Source: an uncultured Flavobacterium sp. (GTDB lineage Bacteria; Bacteroidota; Bacteroidia; Flavobacteriales; Flavobacteriaceae). From it: a DNA stretch of 64,000 nt. The stretch lies in NCBI RefSeq assembly GCF_951805225.1, contig NZ_OX638201.1, forward strand, positions 1,488,001-1,552,000, read 5' to 3'. A program made the position numbers and the translations under genes. The notes under the pieces are model-generated. The model ran no database searches. It saw only the letters and a program-made list of their open reading frames with translations, and was not told the DNA's origin. Shown here one piece after another: positions 26,100 to 34,139 of this stretch. Positions within the stretch are counted from its first letter, which is position 1. Each line of letters opens with the position of its first letter.

Positions 26100-26729
26100 A
26101 TGAAAGATTTAAAAAAATACAGCAATAAAACCAAGGCTGCTTATATTTTGCTTGTTGTGATGCTAATCATTTTATTGGGAAATTTTAATACGCTTCGAAA
26201 TTCAAAAAACGTAAACGAAAATATTAATGCCATTTTTAATGATCGATTGGTTGTGGCGCATTATATCTTTCAATATTCTAAAGAACTACATTTCATAAAA
26301 GCCGAAGCTGAAAAACTAGGTCTAAGCGATAATACTAAAAAAGACGAAATTATTCATACGCTGGACATCATTCATAACATTGATGATTTGTATGCTAAAA
26401 CAGTTTTAACAAATAAAGAAAAACAGTATTTTGATACTTTTTTGATTTCCTGCAAAGAAATAAACAATCATGTTGCCAGCAAAAACTGGGGCAAAATTGT
26501 TGCTTTGAGTCAGCAAGCTTTAACAACATTAGAATCTTTATCACAAATACAGATTCAGGAAGGAAAAGCTAAATTGGCAAGCGCTAATGCAATGTATAAT
26601 AAAAACAATAGTCTGGGACAATTGCAAATTGCTTTACTCATAATTCTGGGCGGAATTACGTTCTATCTTTTAATTGTAAAAAAGATTAAGCGAAATATCA
26701 AAATACCGGAACCGCCAAGTTTAAATTAA
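26100..26729 (+). CDS. membrane protein with four-helix-bundle (MCP-type) sensory domain
   Basis: 209 residues: an N-terminal helix (about 13-30), a ~140-residue helical extracytoplasmic domain and a second membrane helix near 175-193. The layout matches the 4HB_MCP ligand-binding region of chemoreceptors, with 'NSKNVNENINAIFNDRLVVAHYI' after the first helix. No HAMP, kinase or signalling domain follows, so it would have to work through another protein. Its stop abuts the convergent NTF2-like gene. Confidence 0.7.
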   Translation: MKDLKKYSNKTKAAYILLVVMLIILLGNFNTLRNSKNVNENINAIFNDRLVVAHYIFQYSKELHFIKAEAEKLGLSDNTKKDEIIHTLDIIHNIDDLYAKTVLTNKEKQYFDTFLISCKEINNHVASKNWGKIVALSQQALTTLESLSQIQIQEGKAKLASANAMYNKNNSLGQLQIALLIILGGITFYLLIVKKIKRNIKIPEPPSLN

Positions 26730-27143
26730 TTATCTTAATTTTCTGTCCTCTTCCTTAATGGCAAGATCGTTTATACTGGCAAATCTTTTTTGCATTAAAC
26801 CGTTTGCATCAAATTCCCAATTTTCGTTTCCGTAAGCTCTAAACCAATTTCCTTCGGCGTTTTGATATTCATATTCAAATCTAACGGCAATTCTGTTTTC
26901 GGTATGAGCCCAATATTCTTTTTTTAGCTTATAATTTTTCTCTTTTTCCCATTTTTTAGTCAGGAAAGGGATGATTTCTTCTCTTCCGTTTACAAATTGG
27001 TCTCTGTTTCGCCATTCGCTGTCTACGGTATAAGCTTTTGAAACTCTCTCTGGATCTTGACTATTCCAAGCGTCTTCTGCTAATTGAATTTTTTCTAATG
27101 CCGTTTCATACGTGAAAGGAGGCAATGGTAATTTCTGTTCCAT
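26730..27143 (-). CDS. DUF1348 / NTF2-like family protein
   Basis: 137 residues. The motifs 'LAEDAWNSQDPERVSKAYT', 'DSEWRNRDQFVNGREEI' and 'RIAVRFEYEYQNAEGNWFRAYGNENWEFD' are those of DUF1348, a SnoaL/NTF2-like fold. The function is not established; members are small cone-shaped binding or isomerase-like proteins. It follows the TetR gene by two bases and is likely co-regulated with it. Confidence 0.88.
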   Translation of the reverse strand: MEQKLPLPPFTYETALEKIQLAEDAWNSQDPERVSKAYTVDSEWRNRDQFVNGREEIIPFLTKKWEKEKNYKLKKEYWAHTENRIAVRFEYEYQNAEGNWFRAYGNENWEFDANGLMQKRFASINDLAIKEEDRKLR

Positions 27144-27145
27144 TT

Positions 27146-27670
27146 TTATAAAATTAAAGTTTGAATGATTTTTTTAGATTGTTCTATAAGATTATTTGAT
27201 TTAAACAATTGACTTTCGATAATGCAACTTTCAAAAAGTAAATAAACATGATCTGCTGTGAGTTCATTATTAATCAGATTTTTAAAGTAATTTCGAAGAT
27301 CAGATTTATGACTTTGAATTACATTTAAAACTTTTACATTATCCGAAGGAATTTCAGAAAGTATGTTCAAAAAACTACAACCTCTAAAGTTTTCTTTCTG
27401 ATTCATAAATATCAAAAAATCAAAAGAAGCCACAACTCTTGATTTTGAGTCTTTTTCATTTAAAACAAATTTCTCCAATTGTTCAAACCAAAAGCCATGA
27501 CGCTGATTCAAAAAAGCCACACATAAATCTTCTTTAGATTTAAAATGCTGATAGAAACTCGCTTTTGCCACTTTTGCTTCGTCAATAATCTGATTTATAC
27601 CCGTAGCATTATATCCCTGTTTATGGAATAAAACGGAGACTGTATCTAAGATTCTTTCTTTTGGTTGCAT
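27146..27670 (-). CDS. TetR/AcrR family transcriptional regulator
   Basis: 174 residues. The N-terminal helix-turn-helix reads 'ILDTVSVLFHKQGYNATGIN' and 'AKVAKASFYQHFKSKEDL' (residues 6-50), the standard TetR DNA-binding region. The C-terminal ligand domain is diverse. A dyad sits in its own promoter region. The co-transcribed NTF2-like gene is the likely regulated target. Confidence 0.93.
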   Translation of the reverse strand: MQPKERILDTVSVLFHKQGYNATGINQIIDEAKVAKASFYQHFKSKEDLCVAFLNQRHGFWFEQLEKFVLNEKDSKSRVVASFDFLIFMNQKENFRGCSFLNILSEIPSDNVKVLNVIQSHKSDLRNYFKNLINNELTADHVYLLFESCIIESQLFKSNNLIEQSKKIIQTLIL

Positions 27671-27689
27671 TTGTAATGAATTAGAAGTA

Positions 27690-27697
27690 CAAATGTA
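27690..27697 (-). promoter_or_regulatory. -7 box of the TetR-DUF1348 operon
   Basis: Reads TACATTTG on the - strand. The nearest TTG upstream lies about 23 bases away, inside the TetR-type dyad. Confidence 0.45.
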
Positions 27698-27715
27698 TAA
27701 ATAAAAACAATATAT

Positions 27716-27729
27716 ACAGACAAGTCTGT
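27716..27729 (-). promoter_or_regulatory. dyad, likely TetR operator
   Basis: ACAGAC-AA-GTCTGT. It is placed 18 bases upstream of the -7 box and overlaps the -33 position, suited to autorepression by the TetR-type protein. Confidence 0.5.
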
Positions 27730-27750
27730 CTATTTAATTTGCACGTGTGA

Positions 27751-27781
27751 GCTTTGTCAAAGTTTTAAACTTTGACAAAGC
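27751..27781. repeat. dispersed palindrome, family B, copy 2
   Basis: GCTTTGTCAAAGT and ACTTTGACAAAGC around a short AT centre. Same family as 8618-8650. Confidence 0.75.
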
Positions 27782-27813
27782 TTTGCAGTCAACACGACAA
27801 AAAAGCACAAAAC

Positions 27814-27854
27814 AAAAAAATCCAAATCCCAATATTAATTGGAATTTGGATTTT
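27814..27854 (-). terminator. terminator after the DUF2911 gene
   Basis: Arms AAAATCCAAATCCCAAT and ATTGGAATTTGGATTTT (one mismatch), with a T-run on the - strand, 35 bases beyond the stop at 27889. Confidence 0.7.
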
Positions 27855-27888
27855 CTAAAATTTGGAATTTAATAATTCTAAAGAATTA

Positions 27889-28731
27889 TTATCTGCTCCA
27901 CTCAGCGATACTATCTTTGTTCAATTTTACGTAATCTTGATTGTTTGCAGCTTCAGCAGCAGCAAGTGACGCTTTTGCAGTTTCAACAGCTCCTTTTTTA
28001 TCACCTTGTTTTGCTTGAATCTGAGATTTTAATCTTAAAATGAAGTATGGTTTTTCAGTGCTCATATCCAAAGATTTATCAACGTAAGTTCTTGCACTTT
28101 CGATATTTCCGTTAGATTGGAATAAATATTGAGCTGCAGCAAAATAATCATTTGCACTTGGTCCGCCTAATACTTTTTCGATGCTAGCTGTAGCAGTTTT
28201 TGCAGTTGGAACTTCAAATTTTAAAGCAACATGAGAGTTTTCCCAAGCCATTTCTAAATATCCAAAGTTAGGATCTAAACCATTGATTCCAATTGTAAAA
28301 GTCTCAACAGGAGTTGATAAAGCGTTCTCTTTTACAGTAGTTCTTAAAGCAACATATGCATCACTCCAGTTTTCTGGTAATCCCCAGTTGTCTGTAGAAA
28401 GGTAAAAAATAACTTCCCAGCTTTCGATTTTAGGAATAGTATATATTGCATATTTCCCTTTTTTCAAAGTCTTACCATCAATCACAACATCATCGCTAAA
28501 ATTGATGATTGTATTTTCATTAGCTCCAGTTCTCCATAATTTCCCAAACGGAACTAAATTACCAAATACTGCTCTACCTCTGGCGCCTGGTCTTGAATAA
28601 GTAACTTCAACATCAGTCAAACCAACTGTTTGCTTAATATAGCCTTTCGGACTCGCTTGTGGGGTTTTTATTTGTGCTTCTGTAGCAAAAGGAGCCAAAA
28701 TAATGGCTAATGCAATAAGTAGTTTTTTCAT
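27889..28731 (-). CDS. DUF2911 domain secreted protein
   Basis: 280 residues. A signal peptide ends near 'APFATEAQI'. The DUF2911 core has 'VTYSRPGARGRAVFG', 'LVPFGKLWRTGANENT', 'KKGKYAIYTIP' and 'WGLPENWSDAY'. About 90 C-terminal residues are helical and TPR-like ('AAQYLFQSNGNIESARTYV'). DUF2911 proteins are abundant in Bacteroidota and uncharacterised. It has a good promoter and terminator and appears monocistronic. Confidence 0.92.
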   Translation of the reverse strand: MKKLLIALAIILAPFATEAQIKTPQASPKGYIKQTVGLTDVEVTYSRPGARGRAVFGNLVPFGKLWRTGANENTIINFSDDVVIDGKTLKKGKYAIYTIPKIESWEVIFYLSTDNWGLPENWSDAYVALRTTVKENALSTPVETFTIGINGLDPNFGYLEMAWENSHVALKFEVPTAKTATASIEKVLGGPSANDYFAAAQYLFQSNGNIESARTYVDKSLDMSTEKPYFILRLKSQIQAKQGDKKGAVETAKASLAAAEAANNQDYVKLNKDSIAEWSR

Positions 28732-28753
28732 GTGTGAGTTTATTTTGTTTGTT

Positions 28754-28782
28754 CAAATTTACAAATTCAATTAGGTAACAAA
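28754..28782 (-). promoter_or_regulatory. promoter of the DUF2911 gene
   Basis: On the - strand: TTTG (28779-28782), 17 bases, then TAAATTTG (28754-28761), 22 bases before the ATG at 28731. Confidence 0.6.
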
Positions 28783-28800
28783 TGTTAAATTTTATATAAT

Positions 28801-29463
28801 TCAAGCGCCTAATTGTGATATTTTTTGTGCGTTTAATTCGTTAAAATGATTAATAATTAAATCAGCATCAGACAGATCTTGCAATTTAGAATGTAGACTA
28901 TTATAACCAACACAATAAATCCCTGCAGCTTTTGCCGCTTTTACTCCGTTTGTACTGTCTTCTATGATAATACAATTTTCTTTTGGTGCTTTTGACAATG
29001 AAGCTGCGTGCACAAAAATCGCCGGATTTGGTTTTGACTGCGGAAAATCTTCACCACTCACAATATCTGTAAAATATTGGTGCAGATTAAATCTCGTAAA
29101 TACACGCTCAATCGTAACTTTCGAAGCCGAAGAAGCCAAAATCAACTGTATTCCGTTAGCGTACAAATCTTTAATCAAATCTTCTACACCATCTAACAGA
29201 TACAAATCTTCTTTGGTATCAAAAGCATCATTAAAAATAGTTCTCTTTCTCTGAATCAAATCTTCTACTTCATGCTCTATAGTCGGAAAAAATCCTTTTA
29301 AAGCCTGGAAAGTATTACGAGTCGAAAATCCGGTAAACGAAGTGTACATCTCCTCGCCTACGGTAATATTTAATTCCGAAAATTGTTTGTAATAAGCATA
29401 ACGGTGAACTGGTTCAGTGTCTACAATTACACCATCCATGTCAAAAATTACTGTTTTAATCAT
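28801..29463 (-). CDS. HAD family phosphatase (beta-phosphoglucomutase-like)
   Basis: 220 residues from the ATG at 29463. The open frame continues to 29628, but the extension consists of intergenic repeat sequence and is rejected. HAD motif I is VIFDMDGVIVDTEP (residues 4-17). Motif II is 'LILASSASK', and later 'SKPNPAIFVHAA' and 'CIIEDSTNGVKAAKAAG' complete the HAD-IA pattern. Substrates of this subfamily are sugar phosphates or glycolate phosphate; the actual one is unknown. Confidence 0.9.
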   Translation of the reverse strand: MIKTVIFDMDGVIVDTEPVHRYAYYKQFSELNITVGEEMYTSFTGFSTRNTFQALKGFFPTIEHEVEDLIQRKRTIFNDAFDTKEDLYLLDGVEDLIKDLYANGIQLILASSASKVTIERVFTRFNLHQYFTDIVSGEDFPQSKPNPAIFVHAASLSKAPKENCIIIEDSTNGVKAAKAAGIYCVGYNSLHSKLQDLSDADLIINHFNELNAQKISQLGA

Positions 29464-29470
29464 TTTTTTT

Positions 29471-29510
29471 AAAGGTACTAAGGTTCTGAGATTCTGAGGT
29501 TCTAAGGTTT
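29471..29510. repeat. AGAACCT-type degenerate repeat, family C, copy 2 (inverted)
   Basis: Units of AAGGTTCTGAG read in the opposite orientation to 8661-8696. It lies right behind the HAD start codon and is what makes the open frame there run on. Confidence 0.5.
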
Positions 29511-29592
29511 TCTTTTGGAACCGGATAGTCTGTGTGTTTTTTACTTTGTAATTATTTTTCTTTTGTTTCAGGTTTCTTGATGTTTGTGTGGA

Positions 29593-29624
29593 AACTTTGT
29601 CAAAGTTTAAAACTTTGACAAAGT
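29593..29624. repeat. dispersed palindrome, family B, copy 3
   Basis: AACTTTGTCAAAGTTT and AAACTTTGACAAAGTT, intergenic between the HAD and TcdA genes. Confidence 0.75.
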
Positions 29625-29689
29625 TCACGTACGTCCAGAATTTGAAACATTTTTCAAGGCTTTAAGATTCTCCGATTTTCAGTTGCAAG

Positions 29690-29730
29690 CTTAGTAACTT
29701 AGCATCTCAGAACCTTAGAGCCTTAGAAAC
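29690..29730. repeat. AGAACCT-type degenerate repeat, family C, copy 3
   Basis: Units of CTCAGAACCTTAGAGCC, same orientation as the copy at 8661, touching the stop of the TcdA gene. Confidence 0.5.
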
Positions 29731-30446
29731 TATTCTTTAGTAAGTAAATGTCTAATCACTGTTTCGGCAACATGAAGACCAAATAATCCTGGCATATAAC
29801 TGTTGGTTCCGTAGAATGATTTTTTGAAATTTTTACCGTCTGTTAATTTCAAGCTTTTTTCATCTTGAATTTCAGAAGAGAAAACTACTTTTAACTTGTT
29901 GATTTTTTCAACTTTTAAACGTTTTCTGATAGTTTTAGAAAAATAACAGTTTATTGTTTTAGAAATATCTGTCACTTTTACTTTTGAAGCCAACATTTTT
30001 CCGCCAGCGCCCATACTGCTTATGATTTTTACTCTTTTGCGTTTTGCAGCAATAATCAAATTTAATTTTGGAGTAATACTATCGATACAATCCAAAACGT
30101 AATCAAACTCCGGAGAAACAATTTCAAATGCTCTTTCAGGAGATAAAAATTCCTGAACGCGAGTTAGTTTCAATTCCGGATTAATATCCATTAAACGATC
30201 TCCAACAATTGTAATTTTTGGTTGACCAACAGTCGAATGCAAAGCCGGTAATTGTCTGTTAATATTCGTGATATCAACCACATCTCCATCTACAATTGTC
30301 ATGCTTCCTACTCCGGCTCTTGCCAAAAATTCAGCTGCAAATGATCCAACGCCACCTAAACCTACAACCAAAACATTTGAGTTCTGTAAGTTTTCTAATC
30401 CTTTTTTAGTAAATAAAAGCTCGGCTCTTTCTGTCCACTCTGCCAT
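29730..30446 (-). CDS. tcdA: tRNA threonylcarbamoyladenosine dehydratase
   Basis: 238 residues. The ThiF/MoeB-type nucleotide site is GLGGVGSFAAEFLARAGVG (29-47). 'DGDVVDITNINRQLPALHST' and the C-terminal 'GTNSYMPGLFGLHVAE' mark the TcdA/CsdL branch rather than E1 enzymes of thiamine or molybdopterin. TcdA cyclises t6A37 in tRNA to ct6A using ATP. The gene lies between TatD and the repeats; any promoter is not clear. Confidence 0.92.
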   Translation of the reverse strand: MAEWTERAELLFTKKGLENLQNSNVLVVGLGGVGSFAAEFLARAGVGSMTIVDGDVVDITNINRQLPALHSTVGQPKITIVGDRLMDINPELKLTRVQEFLSPERAFEIVSPEFDYVLDCIDSITPKLNLIIAAKRKRVKIISSMGAGGKMLASKVKVTDISKTINCYFSKTIRKRLKVEKINKLKVVFSSEIQDEKSLKLTDGKNFKKSFYGTNSYMPGLFGLHVAETVIRHLLTKE

Positions 30447-30552
30447 ATCTTAATTTTGTTTCTTTTGTTTAATTTTAAAATTTTGTTTCGAGTTTAAAGT
30501 TTCAGGTTCTAAATCTAGATTTATCACTTTCAACTTTCCACTTTTTATTTTT

Positions 30553-31200
30553 TTACTTCTCAAATACTACTGTAAAATTACTTGAGATAATCTCTTGCAA
30601 TTCTTTGATTGTTATATTTTTATATTCTGATGCTAAATCATAAACCTGATTAATTCCTTCTTCAATTGTATCTGTTTCCAGAAAAAATCGATCATTTGGT
30701 ACATTCAGAAAAACCGATTTTAATTCCGGGTTTCTAAGTAAATATTTTCCAAACGAAATATAAAATCCTGCTTTGATAAGCTGTTCTGCGATTTGGCTAT
30801 TTTTAGAAAAACCGTGAATAATCATCGGAACCGAAATCTTTAGTTTCTTTTTAATTGCAATCACTTCCTGAAAAGCTGCAACGCAATGAATTACAACAGG
30901 TTTTTTATATTTTTCGGCTAAAGCCAATTGATTTTCAAAAACTAAAATTTGATCTTCAAATAGAATCTCAATTCGTTTGTCTAAACCACATTCTCCAATT
31001 GCAAGACAATTTTTGGTTTGCAATTTTTCTTCAATAATTTTCAAATCGGCTTCAATTTGATCTTCCTTTATATACCAAGGATGAATTCCAATCGAATAAA
31101 ATGGAATTGAAGCATCAAATTCTTGCGGATATTGATTGACCAATTCTAAAATATTGGGTTGATTTGTAAATTGATGCGTATGAAAATTAAAGAATTCCAT
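30553..31200 (-). CDS. TatD family metal-dependent hydrolase
   Basis: 215 residues. Metal-binding motifs in order: 'NFHTH' (5-9), 'AIGECGLD' near 68-75, 'VVIHCVAAF' near 104, 'MIIHGFS' near 126 and 'FFLETDT' near 173. It is shorter than E. coli TatD (260) but retains all expected ligands. TatD proteins are nucleases or deoxyribonucleases. Its ATG overlaps the stop of the upstream DUF1684 gene by one base, so the two are translationally coupled. Confidence 0.88.
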   Translation of the reverse strand: MEFFNFHTHQFTNQPNILELVNQYPQEFDASIPFYSIGIHPWYIKEDQIEADLKIIEEKLQTKNCLAIGECGLDKRIEILFEDQILVFENQLALAEKYKKPVVIHCVAAFQEVIAIKKKLKISVPMIIHGFSKNSQIAEQLIKAGFYISFGKYLLRNPELKSVFLNVPNDRFFLETDTIEEGINQVYDLASEYKNITIKELQEIISSNFTVVFEK

Positions 31201-31799
31201 TAATGAAAAGTTTTTACACCGGCTTTAATTTCCACTTTCAAATCGTTCTCTAAAGGAACCAACGGACATGAATACTTATGATTATAAGCACAATATGGAT
31301 TGTAAGCTTCATTAAAATCTACTGCAATCGTGTTTCCTTTCGGGATTTTCAAATCAATATATCTTCCTCCGATATAACTTTCTTTACCGCTTGTCAAATC
31401 TGAGAATGGCAAGAATAAATGATCTTTATATTCTTTTGTTTTTGAAAGTTCAATATTTCGGTAAACATTTAATTTCAAATCAACGCCGTCTATGGTAAAA
31501 TACAATGTTCCGTATTTAATATATTTTGGCGTTCTTGTTCCTGTTGTTTTCATTTCGAAAACTTTCTCGTCTTGTGCTTTTTCAAATTTTGCAACAACAA
31601 AATATTTACCTGAAATTGGGAAGAAATCCAAAGTTTTAAAGTTCTTTAAATCTTCAGCCATTAACGGACTTGTCTTAGCATCAGCATATTCTGAGTTAAT
31701 TTTGTCCTGAAATTTTTTCGCATCATTCTGGTCAAATTTCTTTTGGCCAAAGCCAAAATTAAAAGCCAATATTAAAGCAAGTACGATAGCATTTTTCAT
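31200..31799 (-). CDS. DUF1684 domain secreted protein
   Basis: 199 residues from the ATG at 31799; the longer frame to 31904 is rejected because this start gives a clean signal peptide (MKNAIVLALILAFNFGFGQ). The conserved end 'VDFNEAYNPYCAYNHKYSCP' with 'PLVPLEN' and 'IKAGVK' is the hallmark of DUF1684. Function unknown. The stop overlaps the TatD start, and the divergent neighbour is an MFS gene. Confidence 0.88.
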   Translation of the reverse strand: MKNAIVLALILAFNFGFGQKKFDQNDAKKFQDKINSEYADAKTSPLMAEDLKNFKTLDFFPISGKYFVVAKFEKAQDEKVFEMKTTGTRTPKYIKYGTLYFTIDGVDLKLNVYRNIELSKTKEYKDHLFLPFSDLTSGKESYIGGRYIDLKIPKGNTIAVDFNEAYNPYCAYNHKYSCPLVPLENDLKVEIKAGVKTFH

Positions 31800-31814
31800 C
31801 TTAGAAATTTTCAG

Positions 31815-31845
31815 CAAAAATAGTTTAAAAGTAACAATGCGACAA
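31815..31845 (-). promoter_or_regulatory. promoter of the DUF1684-TatD operon
   Basis: On the - strand: TTG (31843-31845), 20 bases, then TATTTTTG (31815-31822), 16 bases before the ATG. Confidence 0.5.
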
Positions 31846-31868
31846 CCACTATACGTGACAAAGTTTCC

Positions 31869-31876
31869 TAACTTTG
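31869..31876 (+). promoter_or_regulatory. -7 box TAACTTTG of the MFS gene
   Basis: Perfect TAnnTTTG 20 bases before the ATG at 31897; no clear -33 element. Confidence 0.45.
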
Positions 31877-31896
31877 TTGCAAATAACTTATTTATA

Positions 31897-33114
31897 ATGC
31901 TCAAAACTGCTTTTAACCATTACATCAACAACTTTAAAGGATTTTCAAGAGAAATTTGGATACTTACAATTGTTACTTTTATCAATCGCGCCGGAACAAT
32001 GGTGCTTCCTTTTTTGTCAAAATATCTAAAAGAAGATCTTCAATTTACTTATAATCAAGTTGGTTGGATAATGGTAGCTTTTGGACTTGGATCGATGTTA
32101 GGTTCGTGGTTGGGCGGAAAATTATCCGATAAAATTGGATTCTACAAAATCATGATTTTTAGTTTATTTACATCAGGAATTTCGATGTTCCTTATACAAT
32201 ATGTTACAACATTTTGGGCATTGTGCTTCGCGATGTTTGTTTTAATGACAATTGCAGATATGTTCAGACCTGCAATGTTTGTTTCGCTTGGCGCTTATGC
32301 AAAACCCGAAAATAGAACACGAGCATTGACTTTGGTGCGTTTGGCGGTAAATCTTGGTTTTGCTGCAGGACCAGCTTTGGGAGGTTTGATCATTATGGGA
32401 ATTGGATATTCGGGTTTATTCTGGGTTGATGGTGCGTCTTGTATTATCTCTATTTCGATATTTGCATTATTAGTTAAGGAGAAGAAAAAAGTTATTCACG
32501 AGGATAAAATCGAAAGTGCAGCAGAAATAAAATCCGTATTTCACGATAAAATCTTTTGGGTCTTTTTATTTGTGAGTTTTGTTACGGCAATGATTTTCTT
32601 CCAGCTTTTTACAACGCTTCCTTTATATCATAACGAGAAATTTGGCTTAAGCGAATTTCAAACGGGATTATTAATGACTCTAAACGGACTTTTAATCTTT
32701 GCCTTAGAAATGCCAACAGTTGGTTTTATGGAAAGAAAAGGCTTTCCGAAAATAAGAATTATAATTCTCGGATCGTTTGTTATGGCATTAAGTTTCTTTC
32801 TGTTACTAATTAATGTTTGGGCAGGAATTTTGGTTATAAGTATGATTTGTATTTCGATTGGTGAAATCCTAACTTTTCCTTTTTCAAATGCATTTGCGTT
32901 AAGTCGAGCGCCACGAGGACAAGAAGGCCGATATATGGCGCTTTATACAATGAGTTTTAGTTTGGCGCATATTGTTAGTTCGAAAGTTGGTTTCGAAATC
33001 ATTTCTCGTTTAGGATATCAAATCAATTGGCTTTTTATGGCGTGTATTGGAGTTTTTGCAACTCTGTGCTGTTTTTGGATTAAGAAAGCGCTATATAATG
33101 AGAGAATTAGTTAG
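31897..33114 (+). CDS. MFS transporter
   Basis: 405 residues from the ATG at 31897 (MLKTAFNHYIN); the longer frame from 31837 runs through the -7 promoter box. Twelve helices are expected. The loop motif between helices two and three is 'GSWLGGKLSDKIGFYK', typical of drug:H+ antiporter-like MFS proteins, and 'VRLAVNLGFAAGPALGG' lies in helix five. Substrate unknown. A long repeat-bearing gap follows. Confidence 0.88.
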   Translation: MLKTAFNHYINNFKGFSREIWILTIVTFINRAGTMVLPFLSKYLKEDLQFTYNQVGWIMVAFGLGSMLGSWLGGKLSDKIGFYKIMIFSLFTSGISMFLIQYVTTFWALCFAMFVLMTIADMFRPAMFVSLGAYAKPENRTRALTLVRLAVNLGFAAGPALGGLIIMGIGYSGLFWVDGASCIISISIFALLVKEKKKVIHEDKIESAAEIKSVFHDKIFWVFLFVSFVTAMIFFQLFTTLPLYHNEKFGLSEFQTGLLMTLNGLLIFALEMPTVGFMERKGFPKIRIIILGSFVMALSFFLLLINVWAGILVISMICISIGEILTFPFSNAFALSRAPRGQEGRYMALYTMSFSLAHIVSSKVGFEIISRLGYQINWLFMACIGVFATLCCFWIKKALYNERIS

Positions 33115-33138
33115 AACTTTCTATTCGATATATATATT

Positions 33139-33568
33139 TAACCGCAAAGCGCGCAAAGTTATTTTTGTTTTGGATTGTGGTTAGTAAACGCAAAGTTCGC
33201 AAAGCTTGGTGAGAAATAGCACGCGGATGACACGGATTTTAACGGATTTTTTTGTCTTTTCGAGCGAAAAGAAATCACAAGCGAAACTCGACAAATGTTG
33301 ATGATTTTAGATACGTAGTTAGTTAATTAAATTTATATGTTTATACAGGTTTTTCTACAAACGCAAAGTTCGCAAAGCTATATCAACATAAAGACTTGCG
33401 AACTTTTTTCGATAGAAAAACAACTTCCCGCAAAAAGCCTAAATCTTTCCGGACTTTGCGAAAAAACTTTGCGCGCTTTGCGGTTAAATTTTTCATTTCG
33501 ATAAAGAATAAAATAAAAAATCCGTCAAAATCCGCGTTTTCGCTTTAGCGAATCCGTGTCATCCGCGT
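33139..33568. repeat. dispersed GCAAAG / CGCGGATGACACGG repeat cluster, family E
   Basis: A 22-bp perfect inverted pair lies at 33139-33160 and 33465-33486 (core CGCAAAGCGCGCAAAG). A second perfect 17-bp inverted pair (ACGCGGATGACACGGAT) lies at 33221-33237 and 33552-33568. Two direct ACGCAAAGTTCGCAAAGC units sit at 33187-33205 and 33359-33378. The two inverted pairs cross rather than nest. Confidence 0.75.
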
Positions 33569-33693
33569 TACATTCTCAATAATCCTCAAAAACTTCATAT
33601 TTATCTAATAAAAAAACTTTTCAAGATTTACGCCCAATTTATAGGCTTCAACAGCAGTTTTTCAATTCGAAAAAATCATTCAAACGCTTTTTT

Positions 33694-33738
33694 TAGTTAA
33701 ATAACTAGTTTTATAGTTGCGTAACTAGAAAAATAGTT
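33694..33738 (+). promoter_or_regulatory. BlaI-type operator array, five alternating half-sites
   Basis: TAGTT (33694), AACTA (33703), TAGTT (33714), AACTA (33723) and TAGTT (33734), with gaps alternating N4 and N6. The repeat period is 20 bases. The array covers the -33 element and touches the -7 box, as expected for BlaI/MecI repression. Confidence 0.7.
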
Positions 33739-33747
33739 GTAGGTTTG
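33717..33747 (+). promoter_or_regulatory. promoter of the BlaI-M56 cluster
   Basis: TTG (33717-33719), 20 bases, TAGGTTTG (33740-33747), 17 bases before the ATG at 33765. It is embedded in the operator array. Confidence 0.65.
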
Positions 33748-33764
33748 AATTAAAATTAGAAAAC

Positions 33765-34133
33765 ATGCAAAAGTTAACCAATAAAGAAGAGGAAATCATG
33801 CATATTTTATGGAGGCTTAAAAAAGCTTTTGTGAAAGAAATCCAAGCAGAAATTACCGAAGATCAACCGCATTACAATACACTTTCGACGATTGTTCGTA
33901 ATCTTGAAGAAAAAGGTTTTGTGGGACATAATGCTTTCGGAAATACACATCAATATTATCCTGCAGTTACGCTTGAAGCTTACAGTAAAAAGTTTATGAA
34001 TACTGCTATTGATAATTTTTTCAATAGTTCTTATAAAAATATGGTTTCCTTTTTTGCTAAAGAAGAAAAAATTTCTGCAGCCGAATTAAGAGAAATCCTT
34101 GCAATGATTGAATCTCCAAAAGAAGAAAAATAA
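33765..34133 (+). CDS. BlaI/MecI/CopY family repressor, copy 1
   Basis: 122 residues, the usual BlaI length. The winged helix has 'KEEEIMHILWRLKKAFVKEI', then 'YNTLSTIVRNLEEKGFVGHN' and 'NTHQYYPAV'; the C-terminal helix dimerises. In this family the repressor is cleaved when the partner M56 protease senses a signal, lifting repression of both genes. It is followed six bases later by the M56 gene and preceded by a matching operator array. Confidence 0.93.
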   Translation: MQKLTNKEEEIMHILWRLKKAFVKEIQAEITEDQPHYNTLSTIVRNLEEKGFVGHNAFGNTHQYYPAVTLEAYSKKFMNTAIDNFFNSSYKNMVSFFAKEEKISAAELREILAMIESPKEEK

Positions 34134-34139
34134 TCGTTT

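Larger units (their letters stand above)
33115..33764. other. 650-base gap with inverted repeats and an operator array
   Basis: No gene is seen. The left 450 bases hold family E repeats; the right end holds the BlaI-type operator array and promoter. Several short poly-T and poly-A runs are also present. Confidence 0.7.

Noticed and set aside
29464..29628. N-terminal extension of the HAD gene
   Set aside because: The extension is made of families B and C intergenic repeats; the ATG at 29463 directly precedes the HAD motif I.
31800..31904. Extended start of DUF1684 overlapping the MFS start, and of MFS upstream to 31837
   Set aside because: Both extensions run through each other's promoter boxes; the inner ATGs at 31799 and 31897 fit the signal peptide and MFS start.
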